NCBI RefSeq assembly: GCF_032854445.1
Contig: NC_088299.1
Span: 18,409,608 to 18,473,607, forward strand
From: Liolophura sinensis
Lineage: Eukaryota; Mollusca; Polyplacophora; Chitonida; Chitonidae
Reading direction: 5' to 3'
DNA: 64,000 bases
Shown: positions 48,244 to 60,062 of the stretch, one piece after another
Layout of the letters: the number at the start of each line of letters is the position of its first letter
Numbering within the stretch: the stretch's first letter is position 1
Notes under the pieces: model-generated
The model's input: the letters and a program-made list of their open reading frames with translations, nothing else
What the model was told of the DNA's origin: nothing
The model's database searches: none
Made by a program: the position numbers and the translations under genes

Positions 48244-50929
48244 GTTTATCCATTATAATGTCGTAATCTACGTCAAGCCATTTAAGACGAACGTTAACCT
48301 AACCGCACATCTTACCAACTAATGCACTTTACCTCCAACAAACAATAGCAACGTAAAAACTTTAAGGCTACCAATGCGAGAGCCGTGGTTTTGCCCTTTA
48401 CACTGATGCTTCACGGTGAAGAAACCACAGGCATTTAATAAGGTCGTATATATACTATACCTTTATTAAGCATAGACCAAGTCTAAAGAATTAGTTCCGT
48501 CGCATATTAAAATGTTAAAATCATCGTACTTCAATAGAGACAGAACAAGTTCCACTGAACCGGTGTGTAAATAATAAACATCTCTTTTTACCATCTTGTC
48601 GTACTTAAGCCATGCATGGTGCTTGGGGCGCGTAGTTGTCCACTTTTTAAGCATTTACATGAACAGTTAAAATAAAACTCTGACTGAGGTAAATTGACAA
48701 GAAAGCGTATTTCGTTGGTTATCTGTGACAGGTCCTTTTCTGGTGACTACGACATGGCTTCCCAGTGAAGCAGCCCTATCAAGATATGTCGGCATTTATA
48801 GATCGGTCTGGTACAGAGTAAAATGACCGAAATACTGTGCAACCTAACGCAAGCGAATAAAGAAACAAAGTGAAATTGTGCTCTAATGAAAAAATAAATA
48901 AATAAAAAAGATAGCAGTATTTTGCATGGCATTTCATAGCATCAATAGCTGATCTACCCGAACAGGTTTCATTAGAGTGGCGAGGTGCAAAATAAGCCTC
49001 AACACGCTTGATCAAAGGCTTGTCCGCAAACAAAATGGCCTCTTTTATTTCAGTATTTTTAGTATAAAACATCTTTTAGTTCATTACAATCGTTTTAAAC
49101 GACGTCAATGGCATATGTTTTATCATGACATTTTAGTCATGTTTAGACGTTTTAAACATAAAATGTAAAAGGTTAGATGATTTTTTATGCAAATATTGTT
49201 TCTTCGGTTCAGACAAAGTAAAGCGAGGACATGAAATTGACACTATTGTTACTGTAGGTGCATGTAGGTGATTATTTACGTACTAGTATATATTAGAATG
49301 CATGAACTTGCAGATTGTTAGAGCAGATGGTATAGAACTATGGAGATACATAGCTCATGCCTCAAAGGTCTTGTCAAATTCGTTCACAGCTCATGTTGGC
49401 TTCCTTTCCGGCCATATCTGGGAATGTCTGCAACCAGCAACCTGCGGATGGTCGTGGGTTTCCCCCGAGCTCTGCCCGGTTTCCACCCACCATAATGCTG
49501 GCCGCCGTCGTATAAGTGAAATATTCTTGAATACAACGTAAAACACCAATCAAGTAAATAAATAAATCAATCAAATTCATGCTTACCTTTCTCTCCAATC
49601 AGCAATGGCTTATAGGCCTATGGTCGCTCAAATCTACTTCTTACCACCCTTGTTTAAGCTTGAATTAGTTATGCGTGTTACTACTCAAAAAACTGCACTA
49701 ATTAACACCGCCGCAAACACCTCAAATACATTTAATTGGTAATGCCGCCTTCACACTCACCATGAGTCCACAGATCGCATTCAAATCTTAAATAACCCTT
49801 ACAAGTTATGCATTTCATTCAGTTTTTAAATGTTGGCTTAATTGTATAGAAGAATGTTTGATTCGAACAGACAGGTGTATAAATGGGATATTGTACAGGT
49901 AGGCTATATGCCTGCGCGAATACAGCTGGTCGTGCGGCAGATCCCAGCGGAAATCTGGTCCTGTATATTGTAGGCGCTAATCGTAGGTCATGATGGGCTT
50001 TGTCGATTTCCACGTAGATTTCACGGATGTCAGTTGGCTGTCATTTTCCTCCCATACTAGGTGGTCTCGGTGAGGTAGCCGATATACAGCAGTCTCCGGG
50101 GTAAACACAGGTCCGCCATAAGCTAAACAAAGGTACTCTCTCCCTGCTCGTCAGGCTACACGGTGAAGCTTGATGCCATACGCTAACAGCGCATCCTCCG
50201 CCCGGTCGGGGGCAACCCCCAGGCACCCAAGTCTGTCAGGCATGCATTTTACACTATCGATTTTGGGAAATTTGCTTTGTTTTAAAATTGACAGAGCGTA
50301 GCTATACCTGCGCAGTACTATCTACAATACATGGTCGTATGAACAGAGATCATGACAGAAAGATGTAGGCCTTACAGAGAGACACCCTCGTTTGATTACT
50401 GTATGGGATATGTCCCCTTCTATGAGTGTTATATAGAGAATATATCAGCAAACCTAACAACTTTCACAAAATAAATTTTTGGAAACATTTAGCCAAGACA
50501 ACGTCTTTTACGACCAAAAAATTTCAACAATATTACAACATTATTACATTTGACTTTCCACACGTTATATTTGACGGTCAGTTTGCACACATCATCAGCT
50601 ATATGTGTATTTTGTACAAGGAGAAATATTTCAACTGTTATCATATAGCGAAGGGCAGTATGGTGTAGTCTGTCAAACGCTATAGTTTGTATTAGTATCT
50701 ATCTCAAGAACTTTGATACCTTTTTGAGTTCCAAAAATTCTTCAAGATTTTAGACTGTTTCACCTCTATTACATGGCTCTGGTGTTCGCCGTCTGTATAT
50801 CATCACCAAACCCAACTAACAGGGAGGCCTTTTTTTATATTTTCATAGAAACGTGACAGAAAACATCTTAACTTTTGACATGCGCTAAATGAGTGAAAAT
50901 TGTCTTATATAAATAAATCTCTATCTTAG
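48244..50929. other. Non-coding with one SINE; no upstream exon found
   Basis: I searched this interval for plus-strand exons that could join 50930. A GC-richer patch at 50040-50230 has stops in its frames and no convincing splice sites. Confidence 0.45.
49383..49577 (+). mobile_element. SINE copy, most complete
   Basis: It runs AGCTCATGTTGGCTTCCTTT, CCGGCCATATCTGGGAATG, GCAACCTGCGGATGGTCGTG, GGTTTCCCCCGAGCTCTGCC, CCACCCACCATAATGCTGG, TATAAGTGAAATATTCTTGA, ACACCAATCAAGTAAATAAA. An 8-bp direct repeat, TCAAATTC (49375-49382 and 49571-49578), may be its target-site duplication. The preceding 80 bp, where a tRNA-like head could lie, does not give a clear A/B box. Confidence 0.85.
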
Positions 50930-51154
50930 CCTGTCCAGATGGGAGGACTTGGAGGGTGTAATGTGTTAGGTATGTGTCGCCAGGGCACGCCCGGGGGCAG
51001 CGCTCGACCCTGTGACCTCGGGACGATGAACCGGCGCAGACAGGGATACCCCAGTTCCCACCCAGGCGTTGACAGCCGGTGGGGGGAGCCCATCCAGCCC
51101 GCCATCACCCCCGGGGTCAGCCCACTACCTGATAGGCGGCCAGCCGAATATTAA
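50930..51154 (+). CDS. Candidate terminal coding exon, unidentified protein
   Basis: A GC-rich 225-bp open segment in AT-rich surroundings, preceded by a good acceptor (TCTCTATCTTAG, AG at 50928-50929). It stays open in phase 0 for 74 codons and ends with TAA. The peptide starts PVQMGGLGG, has a basic MNRRRQGY stretch, a SHPGVDSRWGEPIQP segment, and ends PDRRPAEY. Third codon positions favour G and C, as in FoxF and unlike the flanks. I recognise no domain; it could be the tail of a transcription factor or membrane protein. A poly(A)-type AATAAA occurs near 51504. No convincing upstream exon was found in the 1.3 kb before it, so any intron would be longer. An alternative donor (TTAG then GTATGT, about 50968) lies inside. 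Confidence 0.45.
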   Translation, partial: PVQMGGLGGCNVLGMCRQGTPGGSARPCDLGTMNRRRQGYPSSHPGVDSRWGEPIQPAITPGVSPLPDRRPAEY

Positions 51155-51956
51155 CACAGAAAAATGACAGAGATAATGCAGAACGAGGTTAAATCGACAA
51201 CTTGTAAATATGAGCGACTCTGTAAGGGTATAAAACGTTCAAGTTACTGACATACTGAGAAGATAGACTAAGGTTTCTAATACTGTCTGGTACATTAATG
51301 TTAAATGATTTTTAAAAAATACATTTGATATAAGATGATTGATATATAAATTTGTACTAAAGGCACATACAGAAGGAGAGAGATGACTCAAACATTAGCG
51401 GAAACAAAACTCTGCCTGGATTGCCCACATTATTACCGTTTGTTTGTTGGATTTCATAATATATAGACTGTGAGAGACGTAAAACCGCTTTGAAGTTCGC
51501 AGAAATAAAAATTACTTATTTTCATAAATAAATTTAATCTCGTCACGTTTTCATAAAACTTTTCTGTGAGCAATTTGCTGACCTTTCTGTACGTACAGTC
51601 CAACACTTCGTGATCTTTGAAATGGTGGATAGCAACTATGTTTTGATAATTCATAACGAAATATTCACTTACTTAAAAATTGCGCACGAATATGTAAATA
51701 TATTCGAAAAAATGTAGGTTTCAAGTAGATAAATTTACAATAAAGAGGCCTTATATATACTAGAGTGTTATGTTATTGATCCCGTTGTCCATTATTACAG
51801 TAACAAACAGAAGTCTGTATTAACGTGTTCATGGCAGAGAAACTATACGAGAAACTGAATATATTCCTATTATATTGTCAGGAAGGGCTCCATACTCATG
51901 AAAACGACTCTGCCTTGTCAGGGGATACGTGCATGTGAAATTATTTAGACATTGTT

Positions 51957-51998
51957 GATTAAGGCATTAAAACAACAATCAAATAAATCAATAAATTA
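51957..51998 (+). mobile_element. SINE tail remnant
   Basis: GATTAAGGCATTAAAACAAC and AATCAAATAAATCAATAAAT match the last 40 bases of the element; nothing upstream matches. Confidence 0.4.
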
Positions 51999-52623
51999 AA
52001 ATGTCAATGTCCTCTGGACACGTACAACTTTAGCGAAACATTCATAACCATGGGTGCCAACTTGTTTTATTTCTATATTGCCTGCATAATATACTTAACA
52101 CACAAAATAAATGTTTCATTTTCCATGGAGAACCTCGAACATTTTGCCCGTTATTTCATTGAGGAATTTTAAACTGTAAACTCTGTTGGTGGTTTCTACG
52201 TTGAATGCAGTCAGTGATATAGTGATGCCGTCTGTTCCATCCTCCAGCTATAATGTGGGGCGAGATAATGTTGGAAACTTTGTCAGGTTTTGTCTCAACA
52301 CGATGTATATCTCCGTTTGATTCCATTTCCTGCATGCCTGTCGTAAAATGTAAACACCGATTTTAAAATACCAAATTAAATATTTGTATTCTTACTTGCA
52401 CCAAGAAACAAAAGCAATTATTTTTTCATAAACAATGTGGAAAAAATGTACAAAACAGTCTATACCACAAACATCAGTACAGGAGGTCTACGCACATTTT
52501 TCCTTGATTGTGTACACAACGGTGTCTATTAAAGTTCTTGACATCTGTATGTGTGTCTGATTCAAGACTCTTCATCTCTGTGCATACATGTATATATGGC
52601 ATATTTCTCTTTGTCTCATATAG

Positions 52624-52732
52624 GAGACGAGGCCCATCACGCAGACGTCTGTTGGATGAGTTTGATATCAGCAGTAAAGTGTACACAAAAATAGAAAAGA
52701 AAATGAAACATAATAATAGTAAGCAATTCTAA
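52624..52732 (+). CDS. Possible short terminal exon, unidentified
   Basis: After a pyrimidine-rich acceptor (TTCTCTTTGTCTCATATAG) a short frame runs 35 codons to TAA. It is basic (RRGPSRRRLLDEFDISSKVY, then a Lys-rich end). The start is GC-richer than the flanks but the 3' half is AT-rich. It needs a phase-2 upstream intron. There is no recognised domain, and chance is a real alternative. Confidence 0.2.
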
Positions 52733-55545
52733 GACAAAACAGAAATGAAAACCAGAAACAATAAGTACAGTGTAACATATATCAACATGGTGGGGGTAGG
52801 GTTCGTTTTGCTTTGCTTAAAACGCTTTGTTTTGGAGGGGCGTTTTGGCTGGTATACAGGTGAATAATGTTCATCACTTACACAATGACAGTAAAATACA
52901 AGTGAACCGCCATCCCTATCCCACTGTAGTGTAGAGTATACTACAAAAAATTAAACGTGAAAGATTAAATCACGTATAGGCAGACACTCTGTTAAATACA
53001 TTACATCCAATTATTGTCAGTCTGGGAATGTAAAAGAAAAATAATGAATCTTTCCACTTTAAAGAAAGAACAACGACATTAACCGAAAACTAGCTTTATT
53101 AGTTCTTAAACTTCAAATGTTGCATGACACATGCATCTGTTACAATGTATAGACATCTCATATCCAAATAATTCGTTTCTATTTCTCCTCCTTTTGTTCC
53201 TTGTTTCTTGAGAATGTAAATACAGAAATGTGCACAGGTAGTTTCGTGGAAAACTATTTTGCATGTTCTGTATCAAAATCACACAGCGCAATACTTATCA
53301 TGTAGATGAAATTTTGTAATTTTATAGTATCTTTTTACGCTAATAGATCACATTTTTATCAGATGTCTTTTAATAAATTAAGCAGATAATAGGTATTAGT
53401 GTGTTAATCGTTGAAGATCCAAACATGACAGATCTTTTCCGAGTTGTTCCCATTTTCTGTTTTCTAATTTATCTTTCAGAGGTTTTTTTTAATGTTTGCG
53501 GTAGTAAATTATATATATTTTTGGACAACATTTGGTATTCCTTCTGGAATAGTGCATATTAAGCTGGTACCGTCTCGAGGTGTTAATAAATAAAAAACAG
53601 TTTGTCATAAATAAAATAATTTGTCCATCTCTGGGTACACAAACACAGTGAAATATTGCAACAAAAATAATTGACAATATACTAATAAAGAGCATGTGAC
53701 TATTTTATAACGTTACCAGAGAATCCTAAGATATCGGTGCGAATTAAAGGAAGTTTTGATTATTTGCTGCACTCTGAAAAACGAAAAATAAACATTTGCT
53801 TACTTTTTAGTATATCAGATAATAAGACCAAAAAGTTAAAACCAATAACTATTTTGGTTTCGTTTTGAAATCCGCGGCTGTGTAGGGTATATAGGTATGG
53901 TGTAGGGAGAAAGGTAAGACAACAAACTAATACATATGAGTAGATTTGATTGTTGTGTCTGAAAAATAGCAGAAGGAAGCAAAGCTTAAAATGATAAACA
54001 TAGTTTTATCCACAACATCAGCACAAAAATGCAATTCTATGGATAAAATATTTTATTATAATATGACCATTAATGGTCATAATATTTTCTTATTATTTTA
54101 GTTGTTTGCAAGGAGGGTGAAATTTAAGAGAGGAGAGATATATGTATATTGTGAGGGAAATACTGATTTCCAAGTAAATTGTCTCTATTCAAAAATAATT
54201 AGCTGATCAATGGAGGCATCACAAACATCATAATTTGGGGGGACAGAAAAGGAACACCAAAAATGCACAGAAAACTTTCGTGCTGACAAAAAGAGGAGGA
54301 AAGCTGAAAAGCTTACCTATCTATCTGAATCTGAAGCTGACAATTTGGCTTATAGAGAAGAAAGATAACTTTATGAATAAGAAATACACTGAAAATACCC
54401 AAAAAGAATCTGAATAAGTTTCCAGTATAGCTATGCAGCACACAGGTGGCTCGTGCTCAGTCCAACTGAACCATTTCGCCACTCTCATCTGTAAAAAGGC
54501 GTCACTTGAAGAAGTTAAAAAGGGTGTGAGCATGGGCTTTGGGGTAAAAGAAAACAAGGTGAAGTGTAGGGAAAAGGAAGTTCTTTTTTTCTTTTTGAAG
54601 GATTTCAAAAGAATGAAAAGATATTGTTGGCGACGGTCGAAAACAGAGCTAGGTAATTTTGTGAAACCTTGTAGGAGCACAATCTTCTGGGTTACTCGGC
54701 GCTCCGCAGCAGATTCCTCTAACTATTATCCGACATATGTTTTCTCCGATGGACAATTTAGATTACACTTGTCCAGGCATGTTTATCGTCAGCGCTAGCC
54801 AGTAGAGCTCTGCCGCCATCCCTACCCTCGTCAGACTCCGGCTCCTCCTATATCTATGTTAAACAAATAATTCTCAGCACCTTTGATATGTAAGTAATTT
54901 TTGTGTGGGCTTCGACAAAAGGAAGTAGGATAAGATCTGGTATAGAAGGGAGCTTCCATGTGTTCTGTACTCGTTTAGGACGACTTGCTGTCAGCTAAAT
55001 CGCCATATTCCCTGTAATTCTGTAAATTGTACCAGACCCATGATGCCGCCCTGTCGACGCCACATGCCTTGTGTAAAAGCTGAAAGACATTCTACATCTT
55101 ATTGTTTTTACTAAAGACTACACGGGATTTGATAACAAGTCCTTGCAACTTCAGAACCGATATTTCCAAATATGTAACTTATTCAAAAACATGAGCATAA
55201 TTTTTTTAAATTTATCATGTATGAATTGGGCCACAAAAATTTACAAAGAAAGTTTGTTCAAAATAAAACGAATTAAAACTGAAATTGTTTACTACAAAGT
55301 CAGCTACACTATTAAATGTTTTTAATTGTAGTCACCCGATTCACTAAGTATGTAGCCCTGATTCTTACATCTTAGTTATACATGTAGTCTTACCACATTC
55401 TAGTGTCATCCGAGCATACCCTCCATGGAAGTAATTCCGAGAAGTCCAAACTCGAAGTTAGTTTAAGAGTTTCCTTTTGTTTGTTTGGTGCGACGTACAG
55501 ACATCGACAGTGTACATGAAATAGGGAAAACCTACTTATATGCCC
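52733..55545. other. Non-coding; possible decayed reading frame at 54235-54420
   Basis: At about 54235-54367 a purine-rich frame reads as a Lys/Arg/Glu-rich peptide including RADKKRRKAEKLTYLSESEA before a stop, with further short frames in other phases downstream to 54798. It could be a broken coding remnant; no family is recognised. Confidence 0.3.
54062..54081. repeat. 20-bp perfect palindrome
   Basis: TATGACCATTAATGGTCATA is its own reverse complement, centred on ATTAAT, and is flanked by looser AT-rich complementarity (AATATTTT on both sides). It could be a dimeric homeodomain-type site or simply AT-rich chance. Confidence 0.6.
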
Positions 55546-55830
55546 TTTTAGTCGTGCACACCTTTTCGGTCAGCCACACCATTTTAGTCGTGCACACCTT
55601 TTCCGTCAGGCACACCATTTTAGTCGTGCACACCTTTTCGGTCAGGCACACCATTTTAGTCGTGCACATCTTTTCCGTCAGGCACACCGTTTTAGTCGTG
55701 CACGCGTATTTGGTCATGCAAGCCGTGTTGGTCATGCACGCCGTTTTGGTCGCGTGCAAACCGTTTAAGCCGTGTGCACGCCGTTTTGGTCATACGCGCA
55801 GTGTTGGTCTGCACGCGGTTTTGCTCCTGC
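55546..55830. repeat. 36-bp minisatellite decaying into an 18-bp pattern
   Basis: TTTTAGTCGTGCACACCTTT plus TCGGTCAGGCACACCA repeats about four times from 55546. It then degenerates into roughly 18-bp GCCGTTTTGGTCATGCAC units to about 55830. The 36-bp unit is visibly a dimer of the 18-bp pattern. A plus-strand open frame (VVHTFSVRHTIL repeats) is a by-product. Confidence 0.85.
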
Positions 55831-58153
55831 GTGCCCTTTAAGTCGATATTGCCAGGCATGTACTTTGGGTCTGGTATGCCCCGTTTTGCTCCAGCGCGTC
55901 GCTTAGTTAAGCACAGCTAGGATTAAACTGCCTAATATTTATACATTTATTCTTGCTCAACCAGATATCTCAACTACAGCGAAGGCAAACATGAAATGGT
56001 AAATAGACTAGTTTATTTCATCAACCGTTTGTTCATTGTTTTTAAAAGTTAAGTCAAGTTTAAGTCTTGATATCCCGATATTAAACTAACCGAACTCTAT
56101 GCAGACTAAATATGATATATGTAGCTACTGATCCACTTTTGAACAACTCTGTCCAGACTTCTACTCTTTGTTGATTTGTTTATCCTCCAACAGTCAGCCA
56201 GAAAAGATATGTTACAAATACAATAAAGAAGGTAACAATAAACATTTAAAGTTAAAAAGAGGTGTGAATAAAGCTCTGCTGCTTGGACTTTGTTCTGTAG
56301 TCTTTAATTTAAACGTATATTTATTTATATGACATAACTCTGTAAGATCATATTTCTCAAATGCACAATGCTTTTGTGCCCCTATGTCATTTGTAGAGTT
56401 GGAAAGGGCTAAGAGAATTTAAAACCACTATTATCTGGAAAAAAGGTCTGTTATTGAGAAACATTCACGTCGTCAGAGGGGGTAAATATATATCTTATGA
56501 GAAGACAGAGGGCAGAACCTGGTGAAGCTTGCCAGCTCGTCGCTCTGGCAATATGCCTCGATAAGACGGTAAGCGAATAGACAGGTCCTTGTGACTGTTT
56601 ACTGAATAGCTGGTAAAATCCACTATGTCTATGTCTGAGGTGATAAACCACAGATTGGCACATGTGACGTACATCGGAAATCACCCCCCACCCCCACCCC
56701 CACCCAATTCCCTTTCCCCATTCCCCCACCCCCCAGCCACATCTACTTATACCCAGAATTGCACCCCATGCACATCAATACTGAAGTGCGGACAAGCCGA
56801 GGGCTGTCTTCTTTACATTAGAAATGGATCTGAAATTAACCTGGCAAAAATGTGATTTACTGACAGATGTGACTACATAACGGTATAACCTAATACTAAA
56901 AGCTGCCATGCGTGAAGCGGTGAAACTTTTGTTTTGAGTTTTCTGTCTCAAAAGTAAAGGTTGTAAGCGTAATAGATTCAACAGAATCTGGACGAAACTA
57001 GAGAGAAGGGTATTTGCTTTCGACTAATTGAAGTTTTACACCCTACCGTACTATTTTGATTTGCGTTGGGATAGGTGTATGGTGGATGTGATCGATGTGT
57101 GTATATGGGCAGGTGAAGGGATGTTTTCAGCCCTGTGGTCACTACCGCACCTAATTACGTACTCAACAAAGTTGCTGACGTAACGCTGCCGCCAATTTCT
57201 CGAAAACTGTTTGAACAACACAATCTCCTTAGTCTGAAATTTTTTTATCATTAGCGATAAACCTCAAAGAGTTCTCAGACTTGGAATGCGGAGAAATTAA
57301 ACTTTCAAGAACGAATAGCACCAATTTACAACATTTTTCTATATTAATATTTTCTCCTGATGATAGCATGGAAACAAACTGAATGCTGATGCTCCGCGTG
57401 CAAAACGCGTACATTATTGGTGTTTTACATGAAAATATTCAGTTGAACAACTAGATGTCATCGACCAAACCTATCTGGTCCATGTCGATTTATTTCGATT
57501 AAACTTGCCCAGTGACTTTTGATAAGAGTGGGAAAATTACAACCGACAAATAGTTCCGATCACACCTTTGCCCACGTTTTTGGCTGGCTGAGAACAATTA
57601 AAGGGGGATAACCACAAACATAAAGTATTTAGCGAGGGACATACGATTGTATTGGAAGTTGCCTCCCTTGTAACAGCCAAGCGACATTGAAATATGAAAA
57701 GTACACGTCCATATAGTATGAGAAACAAACTTCCTGCATATACCATTAGTAGCTGCAATACACACAGCATTGTTTTCTACCTTCGTCTAGTATATAAAAA
57801 CACATAGTGTCTCCGTGGTAAATTATATAAGAAAGGAGCGGGTGTTTCGCCTCCAGCAATGCATTATAGCAGATTGGTTGAGAGGTCAGTGCATACAAAC
57901 TGATCATATTGTAAGTGTATTGTTTGTAAAGACTAGCGGTAATTATAGGTGATAAGGGTGACGACGAAAAACGGAAAAGTGAGCACCCTAAATTGTGTGA
58001 AATGAAAACACGAAGTGTCCTAATTTAATTAATGGTATCAGGAAAACAACCACACGACTAGATCTTTTGTCATTTATAAATGTTCACTGTCATATGGTGT
58101 CAGTGACAAGGTCCAGTGCTTCTGAAGTTTTTATGGTTTCTTTCACCTTTATT
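55831..58153. other. Non-coding, nothing recognised
   Basis: Short AT-rich frames only, plus the C-rich tract at 56682. Confidence 0.5.
56682..56736 (+). repeat. C-rich tract
   Basis: CACCCCCCACCCCCACCCCC and similar runs for 55 bp. The opposite strand is quadruplex-prone. Confidence 0.8.
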
Positions 58154-58500
58154 CCCTACCAGATACCTGGTGAGATTCAGAAATGTTCACTGATCTGTCT
58201 GTTATCTGTTCGGTATTTTCCACCAATATACCTGATCACATTCCCATGTTAGTTTCAGCGGTTTCCTCTGATCTCTGTTCGGTTTCCCCCAACATTTTCC
58301 CCTGATCTCTGCCAGGTTGTCTTCATCATTAAACTTGATCAGATTCCCGAACAGGTTCAGACGTTTCCTCTGATTTCTGTTGGTTTCCTCCAAGATTTGA
58401 TTTGATCAGATTGCCGGTTAGGTTGAGAGGTTTCCTGTGATCTCTTTCCCGTTTCCTCTACCATTATACCTGATCAGATACCTTGGATTCAGTGGTTTAA
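58154..58500. repeat. Degenerate repeat, period about 65 bp
   Basis: ACCTGATCAGATTCCC and TTTCCTCTGATCTCTG words recur (about 58229, 58333, 58399 and 58468) with high divergence and a shorter internal duplication. An old minisatellite. Confidence 0.7.
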
Positions 58501-58869
58501 AGCTCGATCTCGTTTCCTTCATTCGTAAACCTAACCTCTATCAAAGAAGTAAACGTGTTTTGGAGTGTGGCGAGAAACACAACAACAAAAAAGATGTGCG
58601 CCACTCTTACGTTATGGCGACTCAGTAAGGTGAAGTAAGCATTGAACACATTGGTGTGATAACTAGGACTGATTAATGTGTCAACTAGGAGTCTCAAGTA
58701 AACCGTCATCACTTTTCCAGTGTAGGCGTAAATAAAATTACAACGCCCTGTTGTCTATGGTACCTTTTAATACAGCTATTTACCAACGTAGACAAGCTGT
58801 CAGTATGGGAAAACGGAACTGGTCTAAACTTCAGATCCTGAGTGCTGTGCCCATAGTTCCTCTTATTTG

Positions 58870-59473
58870 ACGGCACTGTAAATAGTGCTTACTGTCCATA
58901 GTGTCTAGTGTACAGTGCTTATAGTGTCTCTTGTATAGTTTTTACAGTGTCTGATGTAGAGTGTTTATAGCGTCTCATGTATAGTGTTTATAGAGTTTAT
59001 AGTGTCCTGTGTATACTCTCATGTGTAGTGTTTATAGATTTTATAGTGTCCTGTGTATACTCTCATGTGTAGTGTTTATAGAGTTTATAGTGTCCTGTGT
59101 ATACTCTCATGTATAGTGTTTATAGAGTTTATAGTGTCCTGTGTATACTCTCATGTATAGTGTTTATAGAGTTTATAGTGTCCTGTGTATACTCTCATGT
59201 ATAGTGTTTATAGAGTTTATAGTGTCCTGTGTATACTCTCATGTATAGTGTTTATAGAGTTTATAGTGTTCTGTGTATACTCTCATGTATAGTGTTTATA
59301 GAGTTTATAGTGTCCTGTGTATACTCTCATGTATAGTGTTTATAGAGTTTATAGTGTCCTGTGTATACTCTCATGTATAGTGTTTATAGAGTTTATAGTG
59401 TCCTGTGTATACTCTCATGTATAGTGTTTATAGAGTTTATAGTGTCCTGTGTATACTCTTTATAGTGACTGGT
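58870..59473. repeat. 44-bp minisatellite (about 11 copies)
   Basis: TGTATAGTGTTTATAGAGTT plus TATAGTGTCCTGTGTATACTCTCA repeats almost without change from about 58978 to 59458, after a diverged lead-in from 58870. Such uniformity implies recent expansion. Confidence 0.95.
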
Positions 59474-59600
59474 GCTGGCTTCCTCTCCGGCCGTAAGTGG
59501 GAAGGTCTGGCTGCAACCTGCGGATGCTCGTGGGTTTCCTCCGGGCTTGAGTTTCTTGAGTAAATCGTAAAACATCAATTAAATAAAAAAATAAATAAAT
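59474..59600 (+). mobile_element. SINE inserted between minisatellite arrays
   Basis: CTGGCTTCCTCTCCGGCCGT, AAGTGGGAAGGTCTGGCTGC, AACCTGCGGATGCTCGTGGG, then a shortened core and an (AAAT)n tail. It is flanked by ATAGTGACTGG (59462-59472) and ATAGCGACTGG (59601-59611), a plausible 11-bp target-site duplication with one mismatch, although similar words belong to the array itself. The centre (CCACCATAATG to GTGAAATATTC) is deleted. Confidence 0.8.
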
Positions 59601-59611
59601 ATAGCGACTGG

Positions 59612-60061
59612 ATAATAGTGTCCTGTTTATATTGACGGGTGTATAGTGTCCAGTGTTCAGTGTTGACAGTGTCCGGTGTATAATGTTTATAGTGACCGGT
59701 AAATAGTGCTCGTATTGTCCACTGTACAGTGTACAGTGGTTGATGTACAGCGTTTATATCGCCCAGTGCTTACTCTTCATAGTTCGAGGTGTAATAGGGT
59801 TTATCGGTTCTGACGTACAGTGTTTATTTTGCTCTATGTTTATAGTGACCGGTGCATATCGTTTATAGTGATCAGTATAATAGAGTTTATAGTGCCCCGT
59901 GTATTGTGTTTATAGTGTTTAGTGTAATTGTGTTTATAGTGTCTGGTGTGTAATGTTTATAGTGTCCGGTGTAAGCTGTTTAGAGTGCTGTATAATGTTC
60001 GTAATACCCAATTTATATATTTGTAGTGTCCAGTATATAGTATTTATGATATCTGGTCCAT
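59612..60061. repeat. Degenerate TGTTTATAGTGT repeat
   Basis: Loose units of TATAGTGTCCGGTGTATAATG and GTTTATAGTGACCGGT, spaced about 20-40 bp. It bridges the 44-bp array and the 24-bp array and shares their core word. Confidence 0.8.
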
Positions 60062-60062
60062 G

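Noticed and set aside
55485-55841. Frame encoding VVHTFSVRHTIL repeats
   Set aside because: Explained by the 36-bp array; no signal for expression.
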